Shown here piece after piece: positions 26,560 to 39,835 of a stretch of DNA of 64,000 nt (its first letter is position 1; every line of letters begins with the position of its first letter). The stretch is from Gentiana macrophylla. Its lineage: Eukaryota > Streptophyta > Magnoliopsida > Gentianales > Gentianaceae. The position numbers were made by a program, and so were the translations under genes. The notes beneath the pieces were generated by a model that saw only the letters and a program-made list of their open reading frames with translations, had not been told where the DNA came from and made no database searches. The stretch lies in the NCBI GenBank assembly GCA_026214975.1, contig CM047815.1, positions 59,155,852-59,219,851 of the forward strand, written 5' to 3'.

Positions 26560-29500
26560 CGACCTTCAATGAGGAACCACACCAAGTTCGGGTGAATGAA
26601 CTTCTTCATCCAAATCGCTTTCATTTGCCGCCTCCGAGGTCGCTGCTATGTATTCGGCTTCCGCTGTAGTAGTCTCGCAGTAGTCTCCTGGCTTGAACTC
26701 TTCCACCACCGCCCCGCCGTTAAGCGTGAAAACAAATCCAGATTGTGACTTAAAGTCATCCTTGCCGCTTGAAAACCGCATCCGTGGTAACCTCGTAATA
26801 CTAAATCATCGCTCCGAAAACCAGAACATATCCCTAGTACGCCTCAAGTACTTAAGGATATTTCTGACAAAGAATCCAGCTGACTATCACCTGGATTGAC
26901 CGGTACCTACTAGTCATACTAAGAGGGTACGAGACATCCGGTCTTGTGGCATAACATGGCATACATGATGATAGACCCAATTGCCGAAGCATAAGTGGAC
27001 TTTACTCATTTGTGCCCTTTCCTCCTCTCGCCTTAGGACTCATTCCTTCGACAGTAGACCCCATGTGACATGGGCAAAGAATCCTTTCTTGATCGCCCCA
27101 TGTCGAATCTCTTCAAAGATCTTGTCTATGTAGTGGATTGCGACATGCACAAGCAACCTTTTAGATCTATCTCTATAGATCTTTATTCCTGCAATATAAA
27201 GTCGCCTCACCCAAGTCCTTCATTGAGAAGTTCTTGGATAACCAAGCTTTGACTGATTGTAACATAGGCACATCATTCCCTATGAGCAAAGATGTCATCC
27301 ACATAAAGCACTAGAACACAATGGCACTCCCACTAACCTTCTTGTAAACACAGGGCTCATCTTCGCTTCTTGATGAAATCAAACTGCTTGATAATCTCAT
27401 CAAAGCGAAGATTCCAACTCCGAGAAGCTTGCTTTAATCCATAAATGGATCTTTGCGCTTACACCCATCCTCGCGCCATTGGTTGTGAAACCTCAGCCGT
27501 GTCATATACACTTCCTCGTATTGTGTGTTCCTGTTAAGAAAGCCGCTTTCATCCATCCGCCAGATTGTAATCATGGTATGTCGCAATAGCGAGCAAAATT
27601 TAATGGATTTTAACATGGCAACAAAGTAGAAGGTTTCATCATAGTCAACTCCTTGTCTTTGCTTATAACCTTTGCCACCAACCTAGCCTTGTAGGTGGTC
27701 ACGTTATCAGCCTATGTCGGTCTTTCTTTAAAGACCCATTTACACCCTATGGAACTATTCCCTCAGTGGATCAACTAAGTTCCAAACTTGGTTGTCCTTC
27801 ATGGATTCCATTTCGTAATTCATGGCTTCTAGCCATTTCTCTTGTCATGCCTTAATAGCACTTCCTCATAAGTTCTAGTGGTCCTCATCTTCCATGAGAT
27901 ACACGCTAGTGTACCTTTCGGGTTCACGGCGCTCCCTGGTGGATCTTCGAGGTGCAATTGTGTCTACGGTAGAGGGTGGCGCCACATTTGTATGTGGTGT
28001 CTCCTCTACTTCCATCAACGGACTGTTATCCGTAAGTGGTTCTCGAATTTCTTCAAGATCAATCTTACTCCCACTGACCCTATCCAGAATAAACTCTTTC
28101 TCCGTAGTGGCCACCCCGCAACAAACACCTTTTGTTCCTCGTGGTGGTAAAATTGGTATCCTCTAGTTTCTCTAGATATCCCACAAACAGACATTTGTTG
28201 GATCTGGCCTCCAATTTGTCAGGCATCATCCGCTTCACATAAGTTGGACAACCCCAAGGTTTAAGATATTCCGATTTGGTTTCTTCTTAGCCCATACCTC
28301 ATATGGTGTAGAATCAACCGCCTTTGATGGAACTCGGTTCAAAGGTATAGGATGCGGTTTCTGAGCATACCCCAAAACGATTTTGGAAGAATCGCATAGC
28401 TCATCATGGATCGCACCATGTCTAACAAGGTGCGGTTCCTCCTCTCGCATACGCCATTCATCTCGTATGCTCGGGAGGAGTCCATTCAGTAGAATCTCAT
28501 TCTCCTTCAAATAATCTTGAAACTCTCCATCTAGGTATTCTCCGCCGATCGGATCAAGTGTTTTGATTTCTTTACCTAGTTGTTTCTCCACTTCACTTCA
28601 ATTCTTTTGAACTTTTCAAGGCTTCAGATTTATACTTCATTAAGTATATATAACCATAGCGAGAATGGTCATCAAAGTGAAAGTGATAAAATAAGAGTAT
28701 CCTCCTTTGGCTTGAATCGACATTGGGCCACACACATCAAGATGTATAAGCTCAAGCAATTCATTGATCTTATCCCTTTGCTACTAAAAGGTGACTTTGT
28801 CATCTTGCCAAGTAAACAAGCTTCGCATGTATCAAACGATTCAGAATCGAATTGATCCAACATTCCATCTTTATGGAGTTTGGAAATGCGATTCTTATTT
28901 ATATGGCCAAGTCTACAATGCCATAAGTAGGATTCATTCAAGTCGCTTGTTTTGGATTTCTTGTTATTTATATTAAGTACGCCAACATTCATATCTAATA
29001 TGTAGAGACCATTGCTAAGTATGCCAAGATTCATAAAAGATTCCATCACGTGAAAAGAACAACACTTATTCTCAAACGTAAAAGAAAATCCATCAACATC
29101 TAATGCGTAAATAGAAATAATGATCTTCGTAAGAGCAGAACAAAATAACAGCTTATTGAGTTCTAGTACTAGCCCACCGGGCAATGAAAGAAAATAAACT
29201 CCTACGGCCAAATAAGCAGAACACTTGCTCCATTTCCAACGCGTAGGTCCACCTCTCCTTTCCTCGATCTCTAGTTCTTCTTAGTGCCTCGTGATATTCG
29301 TGACAAATATGAGAACCACAACCAGATCTAATACCCAAAGGGTTAGACTTAAAGAAGTAATGTTGATCTCAATCATAAATATACCTGGTCGAAGCATCGT
29401 AATGCTTCTTCTTGGTACTCAAGAAGCCCTTGCGCTTTCTCCTCCAATGTCCGGTCTCACCGCAAATGGAAGCAAGCATCCTTGGATTTGTCTTTTGCTA

Positions 29501-30285
29501 TCTTAGGCGTTGGCTTAGTGCACCTTCGCCTTCTTGGACTTTTTCTGGCTTTTGCCTTGCCCTTGCTTGAAGTGACCAAAGAACACTTGCTTTCCTTCCC
29601 TACAAGGCCTTCAAGCAGCTTTCAACATGTTCAATAACTCCGCTAGGAGCAATCTATCTTGTTCATGTGATAGTTCATCACAAATCATGAGAATGAGTCG
29701 CAGAGATTGCGTAATCAAGTCAATACTCAACTCGCTCCAACTTGTGGCCCAAATTTCCCAAGCCTCTCTATGTACCCGATCATTTTAAGCACGTGTGACC
29801 CCACAAAGCAGCCCCGATGCCATCTTACAACTAAACAGGGCCTTCGAGACTCGCACTTCTCAAAGGCGTAGACCGAGAAGCATAAAGTTCCTTCAGTGGA
29901 CCATGATAGAGTAGGCATCCATAGACTCATGTCAAGCTTCTCGCAGCCTCAGTGTCATAAAGCAAGCATGATACATGTAGCATCAAGATCGCTGTAATAA
30001 AGCTGCTTGTTGTACTTCTCGACAACATCTCGCAATTCACCCCCTCAATGGCTTTTCCGGTAGGGCCTCGCCCAAGACATAGCCAATCTTCTCGTGCCTC
30101 AAAACGATTTTGAGGTTTCTTTCCCAATCGAGAAAATTAGTTTCGCAAGCTTGTTTTCGATGATAAAACGAAGGTTCAATTTGTTTGACATTTTCTACAA
30201 CAATAAATAAAAGATAGAATAAGTAAAAGCTCATGTATAAAAAACCTAAATTTGCACTAAGAAATTTATAAGGTTTTACTCCCAC
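26560..30285 (-). pseudogene. Copia 2 gag-pol, heavily decayed
   Basis: On the minus strand from 30200 the gag start (MSNKLNLRF...) and a WERNLKIVLRHEKIGYVL-like gag core are seen. At 28672-29211 lies the protease-to-integrase spacer with LWHCRLGHINKNRISKLHKD and CEACLLGKMTKSPFSSKG. At 28235-28591 an integrase piece has GEYLDGEFQDYLKEN, RVPSKAVDSTPYEVW. An integrase-reverse transcriptase linker follows (27875-28114, RRSTRERREPERY). The reverse transcriptase motif LVLYVDDIF is at about 27300 and RNase H (AEAEYIAATSEAA) at 26566-26781. Frames change often and stops are frequent. The order is the Copia order. Confidence 0.88.
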
Positions 30286-32168
30286 TAGCCAACTATTCCC
30301 TATTGGCTTTCATGAATTTAATTAATTCTTTAGTGGATGGAATCCTATCTAGTTGACTCGATCCTCGACGCGTGATCGATCGACCGTGTCAATTTCGGGT
30401 GGGTACTATTTACCGATCGAATCTTATTCGATTTCCATTGGTTGACTAGTCAACTCTTTGACAATTCACATCTCTACGTGATAGCCACCTCTTGTCTCTA
30501 AAATCGACGGTCCCGACGCGGGGCCAATCACCGCAAGATTCTTAGTCGAGTCAGAACTCCAAATATTCATGAGATCTCGTGAACGATCATATCTTGACAA
30601 TGACGATATACCCGTGGTAGGTCAACTCCCGACGTGGGCCGATCAGTTGGATCCGAACAAAGGCTCTTCACCGTCATTATAATATTGGGAGACAATTTTG
30701 GCTCGATTTTTTTTTTTTTTTTTTTTTTTTTTTTGTGGGAATAATTTTAAATTAATTCACTTTATTAATTTGGTTTAATTATGGTCTCATCTACTATGTG
30801 CATATTACTACGATATCATATAAAGTAAAACATACACAACATTCCGCGCATAAAATAACCGGTATGATCATGGACTTTTTTCCTAAAGTGCGGTTTCAAT
30901 ACAAACCGACGAAACCGCTGGTCACAAACTAAGGGTATCTCTCAAATCCGCCAATAGTGATCTTTATTGTTGTACGCCAATGGGTTCTTTATTTCTCCTT
31001 GGTCTTCAACTTCTTGCTCCATTCTTGTTACATAATAAATGATTACACCCGCCGCACACGGGGGGAACTCAGAATGGGATAAATGCAAAAAAGTAAACTG
31101 GCCACGCTTCTTCATAACGGCTTAGACAATTTTTCAAAACCAACATAAAGAAAACATTCCCATCTATCCTATTTGGTCGAAATCCATGATCAATCGGGTC
31201 CATATAATCACATTATATCTACACATCTAATCCATACAATTTTATCTTATGAAAAAGATTAAATTCTAATTTTAACTACTACTACTCATGCGTTTTTATT
31301 TTATCACGCCAAATAATTAAATAACTTTTAATTAATTATATGACTTAACCTAAAATTAAAATTAACATTTAATTTTAATCGATTTCAATTTTAATTAAAT
31401 TTGAACTATTCAAAATAAAATTAAAATTATAAAGTCTCCTATTTGTTTCCTTTCCAAAACTAATTTAGTTTAGTCACCACTTTCCAAAATCAAAATTTTG
31501 AAGTAGCTTGTGCCAGCTGCCTGAGCCTATTCCAAATCAAATATTTGGAAGGCTTGAGCCTATTCCAAATCAAATATTTGGAAAGGCCAAATTATTTTAG
31601 TCTGTGTTCGCCACTTTCCAAAATCAAAATTTTGGAAGTGGCCTGTGTTTATGCCATTCCAAATCAAATATTTGAAGGGCTTGCAGCTCTATTCCAAATC
31701 AAATATTTGGAAAGGCCAAATGGTTTTGGTTTAGGCCTCACCACTTTCCAAAATCAAAATTTTGAAGTGGCTTGAGCTTCAGCCTATTCCAAATCAAATA
31801 TTTGGAAGGGCTCAGCTTCTATTCCAAATCAAAATTTGAAAGGCCAATGTCCCATATGGTTTCCCAATGGTCCAAACTATTTGAACCATTGGTTGGCCAT
31901 ATGACACAACTAAACAAACGAGATATCTATGCACAATAAAATATCACAAAACCAAAAGGGTTGATCTCCCCCATTGGAAGAGGAGAGCCGACGGACGGCA
32001 ACCCTAAGGTTACCGCCGCCGCCGCCGAGGGAGGGGGGCGCCGCCAGTCGGCCGACCCCCCATGAACCCTATTTTTTTTTTTGTTTTAATGTCTCGTGAT
32101 TTAAATCTTGCATCTATCGATTAAATACTACGCATTTAAATTATGCTTATTGCTTAAGCTCGAAGTCT
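30286..32168 (-). other. Copia 2 untranslated leader
   Basis: This 1.9 kb region between gag and the primer-binding site has no coding signal. It contains a run of 28 T at 30707-30734, an array of short palindromes at 31505-31835, and a short GC-rich block near 31995-32060 with GCCGCCGCCGCCG. Confidence 0.7.
31505..31835. repeat. Palindromic direct repeats in the Copia 2 leader
   Basis: CCAAATCAAATATTTG(G) occurs about six times (near 31531, 31566, 31658, 31693, 31789 and 31821, the last shortened). CCAAAATCAAAATTTTG is interspersed near 31617 and 31746, with a related copy near 31483. Each copy is itself nearly palindromic. They alternate with short spacers such as GAAAGGCCAA. Confidence 0.85.
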
Positions 32169-32181
32169 GGCTCTGATACCA
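32169..32181 (-). promoter_or_regulatory. Copia 2 primer-binding site
   Basis: The minus strand reads TGGTATCAGAGCC, 1 bp from the right LTR. It is a perfect match to the initiator Met-tRNA complement used by plant Copia elements. Confidence 0.92.
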
Positions 32182-32182
32182 C

Positions 32183-33987
32183 TGTAAGGAAATCACTAGT
32201 TTAACGCAGCGGAATTTAAAATTTTGATTTCCTTTTCTAGATCGTTCTTCGTTTAATGCAATAAACACGTTAAGTAGTTCGACGGTTATACCTGATGATC
32301 TACAAGATCGCCGCTTTGACCGCCAACGGAGAGTAGTTCAACGCGAAGCCGCCCACGCGTCTGGCCTTTATCGCTAATCCACACGAACCCCTCGCCGAAT
32401 CCTCTTTGATTGCTATCGGAAAACTCCGTCGCTAGATCGACCTTTTCTTCCTCACAAACTCACTACATGGAGAGCTCTCTATTTTACACAAGAATTATGA
32501 ACTCTTGCAATTGTGATGTACAAAAGAGCTTGACACCCACTTCCTTTATATATGAGTGGCGCCTACATATGTAGTGTGGATGGAGAAGAAAACCTTTTTC
32601 TAATAAAATAAGGAAAATCAATTAGATTGATTTATCTCTTTAATTATAATATTTTGTCAATATCATATATTGATTATAATTATCTTATTACCATAAATCT
32701 ATTTTTGCAAAATCAATTAATATCCTATATTAATATTATGGCAATATTTATTAATTAAAGTGCACAATCCAAGTGTATCCTATACACACAAAGTGGCGCC
32801 CATCACCAACAAATTGACTTCCGGAATATTCTTTAATTAATATAATTTATATATAATTAATATCTTGTATTTTATTTATTCATAATAAATAAATACCACC
32901 ATATTAATTTACCACTATAACCTTTATAGTCTGTAGATAAACTTTCCTTATTTGGTTATCAACTATAACCGCATTTTAATCCGACTCGATGTTCATATGT
33001 GTGTGACCCGATAGGCTTCCGAATATGTTGGCCGTAGACACAAAGTGCAATTTACTAAAATGCCCTTCATACCTAACGATCACGGATAGCGTCTAGCAAC
33101 ACACCGTGACCCCCAATTATCGGAAGAGTCAAATGCAATGACTACTACCTTTCTTGTGAAGTAGTTACCGTGTAACTTACAATCCTATCGCTATAATAAT
33201 ATCCATACGATCGTATCTCGAGTGTCAATACATTGACTATCGTATCTTATAATCTGTATATCATGCTCTCTCGAATAACACATTTACTCCCACTTTGCAA
33301 AGATTCTCGAGAGCTAGACATTCCTTATAAGAAGGCCATTTCGATATTCAATCCCAATCATAGGATACGCGATTCCCGGACGATCAATCATGTATACTCC
33401 GCGATGCTTCAATATCATACCCAATCACTACCGCATGATCGCCCCGTGGTTAGGAGAAATCTCAATAGTGTCAAAGCATGACAATCCACACCGTGATGCC
33501 ATGAAGACTCCGGTCAAAAGGATAATTACACAACCGCCACATAGTGTGACACTTAATGTAAGTGGGTCATCTAACGACGATTCTCTAATACACGCCCACG
33601 CATACCCAAGTGTCTCTACACTTCGATAGACGAGATCTATCCCTATCTTCTAAAAGATAGAAGACATCCAATACGTGCTAGTCCGATTATACTATCAATG
33701 TCCCATTTGATAATATGTAAGACTAGAGACATTTAAGTACCAACCTTGTTACAGTGATTAGAGACCTCATCAACCATAATCACTATCATGGTTTCTCTAT
33801 CACAGATTGATACTAGGGACGTTACTATATATATATACAACAAATAATATGAAGACAAACAATATATAATAACATAAGTGCTTTTATTAATCATAATAAA
33901 GTTATTACATGAACTAAATAGACTGTAAACGACCCGACCCGGTCGGATCCGGTCCAACCCGATTGGGTTTAGGACACCTTTCCAACA
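32183..33987 (-). repeat. 5' LTR of Copia 2
   Basis: Direct repeat of 24486-26300. It ends on the plus strand in TTTCCAACA, followed by the CCAAT duplication. Confidence 0.93.
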
Positions 33988-35290
33988 CCAATTCCACCAG
34001 TTAGACCGGTTTTTGAGCAAGCACCACCAGTTGATTGGTATACAAGACTAAGGAGGAACCGAGTTCAAGAATTCTTTGGGAATGTAGAACATACAAAAGC
34101 TGAAGAGTGGTTAAGGAGTTTCGAAAAGGCTTGCAGGAATATACATGTTCCTGAATCCGAGATGGCCCAGTTGGCAGTTAGTTTCCTGTTGGGTACAGCT
34201 GAAGCATGGATAGATGCCATTGAGAACAGCAATGGTAAGGTTACAGATTGGGAAAGCTTTAAGGCTATGTTTTTCAATGAGTATTACCGGCGATAGTGCA
34301 GGCAGACAAGGCGAGTCAGTTTTTAAAACTTAAGCAGGGTATTCATTTGACGATATCTCAGTATACCAATAAGTTGAATGATTTGGGAAGGTTCTACCCT
34401 GAACTCATGAAGGTTGATGAGAGGAAAATGGCACTTTACAAAGAATCTTTATCCCACGAGATACAACTGGTATGCTAGTTTTCATGGCAAAGAACATGGT
34501 CGAACTTCAACAAAGCTCGAGGTTGAGACCTTCTGGAAGAAGGCCACCGTGGTTATCGGGAATAAGAGAAGTTTTGGAACAAGTCAAGGCTATAACCGAG
34601 GAGCACCACAAAGAGAATGCCAAGAAGCCCCCGTGGCATGTAAACCTCCAACCGTGCACCAATCGCTTTGCCTAAGTGCAATAAGAATCATGCAGTGAGT
34701 GTCGGGCTAATGGTCGCTACTATCATGAGATCTGGGACATTTTGCAAGAACGTGTCCGACAAAGGGAAATTCGAGTAATCAGAAGCAAGGAAATTGGAAG
34801 GGCGGCCCAAGTCGCCCAGTTCGAGTGTTTGCAGTGGATACTGAGATGGCTGAACCAGATGATAATGTTATTTCAGATTTCGCTGTAACTCTTGGAATAG
34901 ATTGGCTATCCGAGAATTATGCTCACCTGGATTGTAGGGAAAAGAGAGTGACCTTTAAGATACCCGGGAAATCAGATTAGACTTATCAATGTAATGTTTA
35001 CAAGCCTAGTAAGAAGCGTCACCCTATAATTTCAGCAGTTAAGGCGATAAGCTTGTCAGAAATGTTGTGAATGCTACTTGTTGTACGCAGTGGATGTGGA
35101 ACAAGTGAAGCCTAAGTTAAAGGAAACTCTTGTGGTAAGAGAGTACTCTGAAGTGTTTTCAAGAAGAGTTACTGGTAAAACACGCTTGGATAAAGAGATA
35201 GAGTTTGAGATCAAATTGATACCCGGAACGGCACCAGTTGCCCTGATCAAACAGAGGATAATCACTGCCTGCGAAATTTTCTCTTGAACT
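33988..35290 (+). pseudogene. Ty3/Gypsy gag and start of pol, interrupted and truncated
   Basis: Directly after the CCAAT duplication the frame gives IPPVRPVFEQAPPVDWYTRL, EWLRSFEKACRNIHVPESEM and DWESFKAMFFNEYYRR. It then gives SQFLKLKQGIHLTISQYTNK and DERKMALYKESL, a typical Gypsy retrotransposon gag. A stop follows YYRR. Later pieces (34860-35000) recall the aspartic protease end, and 35078-35287 gives VVREYSEVFSRR and KEIEFEIKLIPGTAPVALIK, the usual start of a Gypsy reverse transcriptase. The rest of pol and the right LTR are missing. Together with 24100-24485 it was one gene before the Copia 2 insertion. Confidence 0.85.
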
Positions 35291-35899
35291 TCAACAAATT
35301 CACAAAACGGTACTTTGATCAACAAAACGGTACAGAAAAAAAAAATAAATGTGGTGAAAAGGATTACAAAGACATCAACTTTGACCCCACAAAACCAACT
35401 ACTTTCTTTTAATTTTTTTGAAAACCAAAACCAACTACTTTCAGAATGAAAAAATAAAAATAAAAATCCAACGATACCTTATTAACCGACGGAATGGGAC
35501 CCAAGTGACGAAAATATTATTAATTTTGTTTAGGGTAGAACCCAAAAAAAAAAAAAATTCTTTGAAAGGTCAATGTTTGAAACAAATGCTATTTTTTCTT
35601 TTCAAAAAGGTGTTTTTTATTTTTATTTTTATTTTATTTTATTTTTCTTCTTTTTTGTATACTCGTTTGAAATTGTGCGTCAGAAAGAATTTCGTATAGG
35701 AAAGTCATAGAGTTACTCCTCGAGTCTACATCATCTTTACACAATCATTATTATTTCATCAAATATTTTTTTTGTGACTGTCTTTTCACACTAAACTTAT
35801 TTTACACATGCCAAGGATGAGAGTGAGCTTCATTTTGATATTTAACATGCATATCATTCCGACCTTAAATGAATCAAGAATTGTATATTATTCAGACCA

Positions 35900-36310
35900 T
35901 GTTTCAGGCCAATAACATTATGTTTTCCGGACCAATGTTTGGTCTGAATAAAGAGACAATGTTACGTATGCTTGGGAACAATACAGGCCTTTCTATAAGC
36001 CGAAAAATTACTTTTTCCGCACCTATTTCAGAATATAACCACGGCGCTATGAAAATTTCAAAATTGTTACGGACCATTTTAGAGGCCGAACATTTATGTT
36101 TTTCAGGCCACGTTCGGATCAGAATAAACTACATTGTTCTAACCACATTTGAGTGGGTATAATCTTATTTCAAATCAGAATATAACCATGGCAGTATGAA
36201 ATTTTCGAAAACGTATCGGACCGTTTTATAGGCCGAAAATGTAATGTTTTCCTGGCAATGTTCGGCCGAATGAACTAAATTGCTCGATCATATTTGGGTA
36301 GGTATAATGT
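35900..36310. repeat. Degenerate tandem repeat of about 150-175 bp
   Basis: CAGAATATAACCAYGGC occurs at 36029 and 36175. An AGGCCGAA...ATGTTTTC...TTCGG...GAATAAACTA segment recurs at about 35906, 36082 and 36233. Roughly two and a half diverged units are visible. Confidence 0.65.
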
Positions 36311-36359
36311 TTAGATTCTCGACCGATTCGGGCGAATGTAGGCGCTTAAAATGAAAAAA

Positions 36360-36580
36360 TCGAAAATGAATTATCGCGATAAAATGAATAAATAATGTGA
36401 AAAAACATTTTCAAAATATATAATAATACAAATGAATTATCACAAATAAGACAAATAAATTGCAATAAAAACATTTTCAAAATATATAATAATACAAATG
36501 AATTACTGTGCAATAAGACAAATGACTGTATGAAAAAATATTTTTAAAATAAAATAATAATAATAATAATAATAACGGAC
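36360..36580. repeat. Short A/T-rich tandem repeat and (TAA)n microsatellite
   Basis: AACATTTTCAAAATATATAA followed by TAATACAAATGAATTA recurs about every 70 bp. The stretch then ends in a TAATAATAATAATAATAATAA tract around 36550-36573. Confidence 0.75.
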
Positions 36581-39500
36581 ACGGAGGAGAAGAATACTTC
36601 ACCAGAAGCAATAGTTTGAGAAGTAGATGCTACCTTTTGTTGAAAGTATCAATCAGCAAATGGCCGTTTTCTCAATATTCGTGTTTATTTTAAAGTCTTC
36701 CAGATAATTTGATCTGCTTCTTACGCGGCTTTGTATTCTTTTTTTTGTTATTTTAATAACCAACTACATTTACAAGTCTACGACCACAAGAAGAAGAGGT
36801 GAAGTTATCATAACTTTCTGTTCGAAATAGTGTTTTACCGTTTGAATTGTATTTAAATTTAACATTAAATAATGTTTTTCAAGTGATCAAATTATAATAC
36901 AATAAGTATTATTGAAGGTTGAAGAATTGAGGGTTCAAACTCGGTACGCCCGCCTTATGCGGAATGCAACCACAGTAAGAAACTGCCTACCTTTATTCTT
37001 AAGCAGATTTCTTTATCTGGCCAATTAATCAGATGTGGATATAAGATACCACACAAAAACTTTCCGAAAAGAGACAATGTTTTATCGGCTAATTTTTCAA
37101 TGGTATCTTCGCTTGATTTGGAGATACTAAAACATGCATAAAAGTTATAAGTTTTTTTAACATACTACCTCCGTCCCACAAAAGGCGTCCACCTTTATCG
37201 ATGCGGAAATCAACGGGTGGGAAGGGGAGAAGAGGGAGGCAGCCGAGAAATTGCAGTGCTTACCTCCTTTATGCAAAGAATCAACGGGTCCTCACCGTCG
37301 CCGCACAATGATCGACCGACCGGCCGTCTTTGATGGTGGCCTCGTTGATTAAGTTGAGGAGGGGAGCGATTAATTGGTTTGGAGAGAAGACGGGAGGATA
37401 AGGGTTTAAGGAATAATTTGGGGCTGACTGAATTTTTTTCATTTAATAAACATCAGCTAAATAAAGGTTGGGACCCACATTATGATGTGTCACCACATCA
37501 TCAATTCTGTAAAAATTCGGTAACTGAATGGACTAGATGTATCATTCCCCTACTAACAGTATGCTAGTTACATAAAAAAATTATTATTACCACTAAAGTT
37601 GCTCTTAGGGTAGTCCCAAAGAGACGCCTAAATTTTATCCCTAAAATAATATAAAATAATACATATCCTTATTTTACAACATCTCAATTCAAAACCTCTA
37701 CAACAAAGATTCTATCCTTATCCCTATAACATTTTAAATAATATTAAATAATACATATTCTACCTCACAACCCTATTTATACATATTTAATATTTATTAT
37801 TTCACTCCAGCAGCATCCCCATCCCTATCCCTATCCCTATAATTTTTAACAATTAAATATGTTTAGTAAGAATAATAGTGCATCCCCACAAATAGGGATC
37901 TGACTGCTCATATCCCCAAAAATAAATAGGGATAAAGACTCATTGTAGAGATTTATTTGAAGCGCAAAACTCTATTTTTATCTTTCATTTTAGGGATAGA
38001 AAAGATCAGTATAGGGTTTCACTTGAGTCTTACTTTAAAACTCTGTTACGTATGAAAATTGACACGGCTGCATTCCTCTTCAACCCATACCTCTATAAGT
38101 CTTCATCAGTATCTTCCAAAACACCAAGCAATTAATTAATGAGACATTAAATCTAGGGCAGTCATGAGCAAATCTTTTATAATACAAATCCATCCTATTG
38201 AAATCTGTCCAAGTTGATGCAGAGCAACGCCAAAGAGTTGAATCACCATAATACTACTGAAAATAAAAGCACATTATCAAAGTTTTGTTTATTAGAACAT
38301 CTCCGATAGATATTGTAAATGCTTATCAATCTGTATTTTATACATTCAAACCCTTCTGATCTATAAAAAAAGCAAAAGGAAAAAAGAAATCACCATGTAT
38401 CGGATAATCAATTTTATGTGTAATTTACATCTTGTTTGTTTTGCAAGCTCATCTAAAGCTTCTTGGATCGTCATTCGGAGGTCAATCATCCGCTCAATTT
38501 ATACCCGGAAAATTTCCAACAACATCGTCTAACTTCAACTAGAGATTCTATATAAAATAAAGGAATGTGATAGTAAATTTGTAAATAAGAAAAAAAAGAA
38601 ATAATTGTTTTAAAGTAAAACGGTTGTCTTAATAGTAGTTTCAAGGAAAAAACAACAAGAAGAATTATTTAGTTTGACTAAATAATTTTCTTATAGTTTT
38701 TTAGCTTTGTTTAAGTATGTTAAGAACAAGTTTGCCTATCGTAATATCTTATCAAATCAAGTCCTTTATGTTGAAGCGAGAATTTGACTGGCGTGGATTG
38801 ATTCTTTTCACGCTTTATATATCGTTGCTTTGGTGGTGGTCCAAATTTTTAAATTTACCGTGATCCTGAGTTATTTCGACTTTATTTTCCCGGCGTTTGG
38901 TCCATTGTAATTTGTTTGTTTATTTAATGAAATCTTTCGTTTAAGTAAAATAAAAAATTTAAAAAAATGGCAAAAACAACAACAACAACTTCTTAATCCT
39001 TATGTTATGTGAGTTATAAATAAGTAAGGTAAATCAGGTCAATGATCCATACCATTAAATTTATGAAACGAGGTATTGAAAGGAGACTAAGAATTATTTA
39101 TTTATTTAATTTTAATTCTTTTTATTTTTTTTTTGTTGAAAGGAAAGGAGACTTGGAATTATGTCGGAGTCTTCAATATATAGAAGCCATAAGCCTCCTA
39201 AGAAGACTGCTAAGAGATAACGGGAGAAAACACGTCACTGCATATTAATTATGATTCAGCTGATGGATTTTAACCGGCTAACTCAATATTCTTTTTTTTT
39301 TTATTCATACGAAACAAACACACGCTTTTGTCTTCATCGAAACTCAAACCCGAAACTTTCAAATTAATAACCGCAATACTTACTGTCGTAGAGTTTATAG
39401 CAATAGCAAATTAAATTTTATATTCATATCTCCCGTACAATCCACGGGTGGGTTTTTAGCTAGTAATATTATGAGTTACCTGAGGTAATTTAGATACTTA

Positions 39501-39835
39501 ATAATTCGGATTGTAATTTTATTTATGATTTTATGTTTTGGACACTATATTTCAAGCATTTTAGATATGAAAGCTTTTGACGTGTTATATAACTCATGAG
39601 CGGATCCAGGTGTTTTTTTTTTTCCTTTTTTCCGGTGCGATCACAGGATTGTAAAACTATATTTTTAATCTAAAAATTGTTCCAGTTGGGTTACCGAAGT
39701 ATAAAACTATATTTTTTAACAACAAAACTATATTGTTTCAATACTAAAGAAAAAAAAAATCGGATCTCAATGGGGTCACCCGAAACAAAACCCCGAGCTA
39801 CACAGATCCGACTACAGTTACATTGGAAATCAAAA

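Larger units (their letters stand above)
24486..33987 (-). mobile_element. Ty1/Copia LTR retrotransposon 2, inserted in a Gypsy gag
   Basis: LTRs at 24486-26300 and 32183-33987 (1.8 kb each) read TGTAAGGAAATC...CCTTTCCAACA on the plus strand. The host duplication CCAAT is at 24481-24485 and 33988-33992. The element runs on the minus strand: the primer-binding site is next to the right LTR and the purine tract GGCCAAGTGGGAGAT is next to the left LTR. Gag-pol relics lie between. The LTRs are very similar, with small indels. Coding regions are badly broken, so it is defective. Confidence 0.95.

Noticed and set aside
36935..36975. GGTTCAAACTC, resembling a tRNA T-arm
   Set aside because: No acceptor stem, D-arm or anticodon arm could be fitted around it.
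37790..37850. TATCCC repeats resembling telomere-like sequence
   Set aside because: The unit is CCCTAT/ATCCCT with only three or four copies and is not the plant telomere repeat.
39042..39248. A 68-codon plus-strand open frame
   Set aside because: A/T-rich and interrupted by a T run; no recognisable motif or neighbour.
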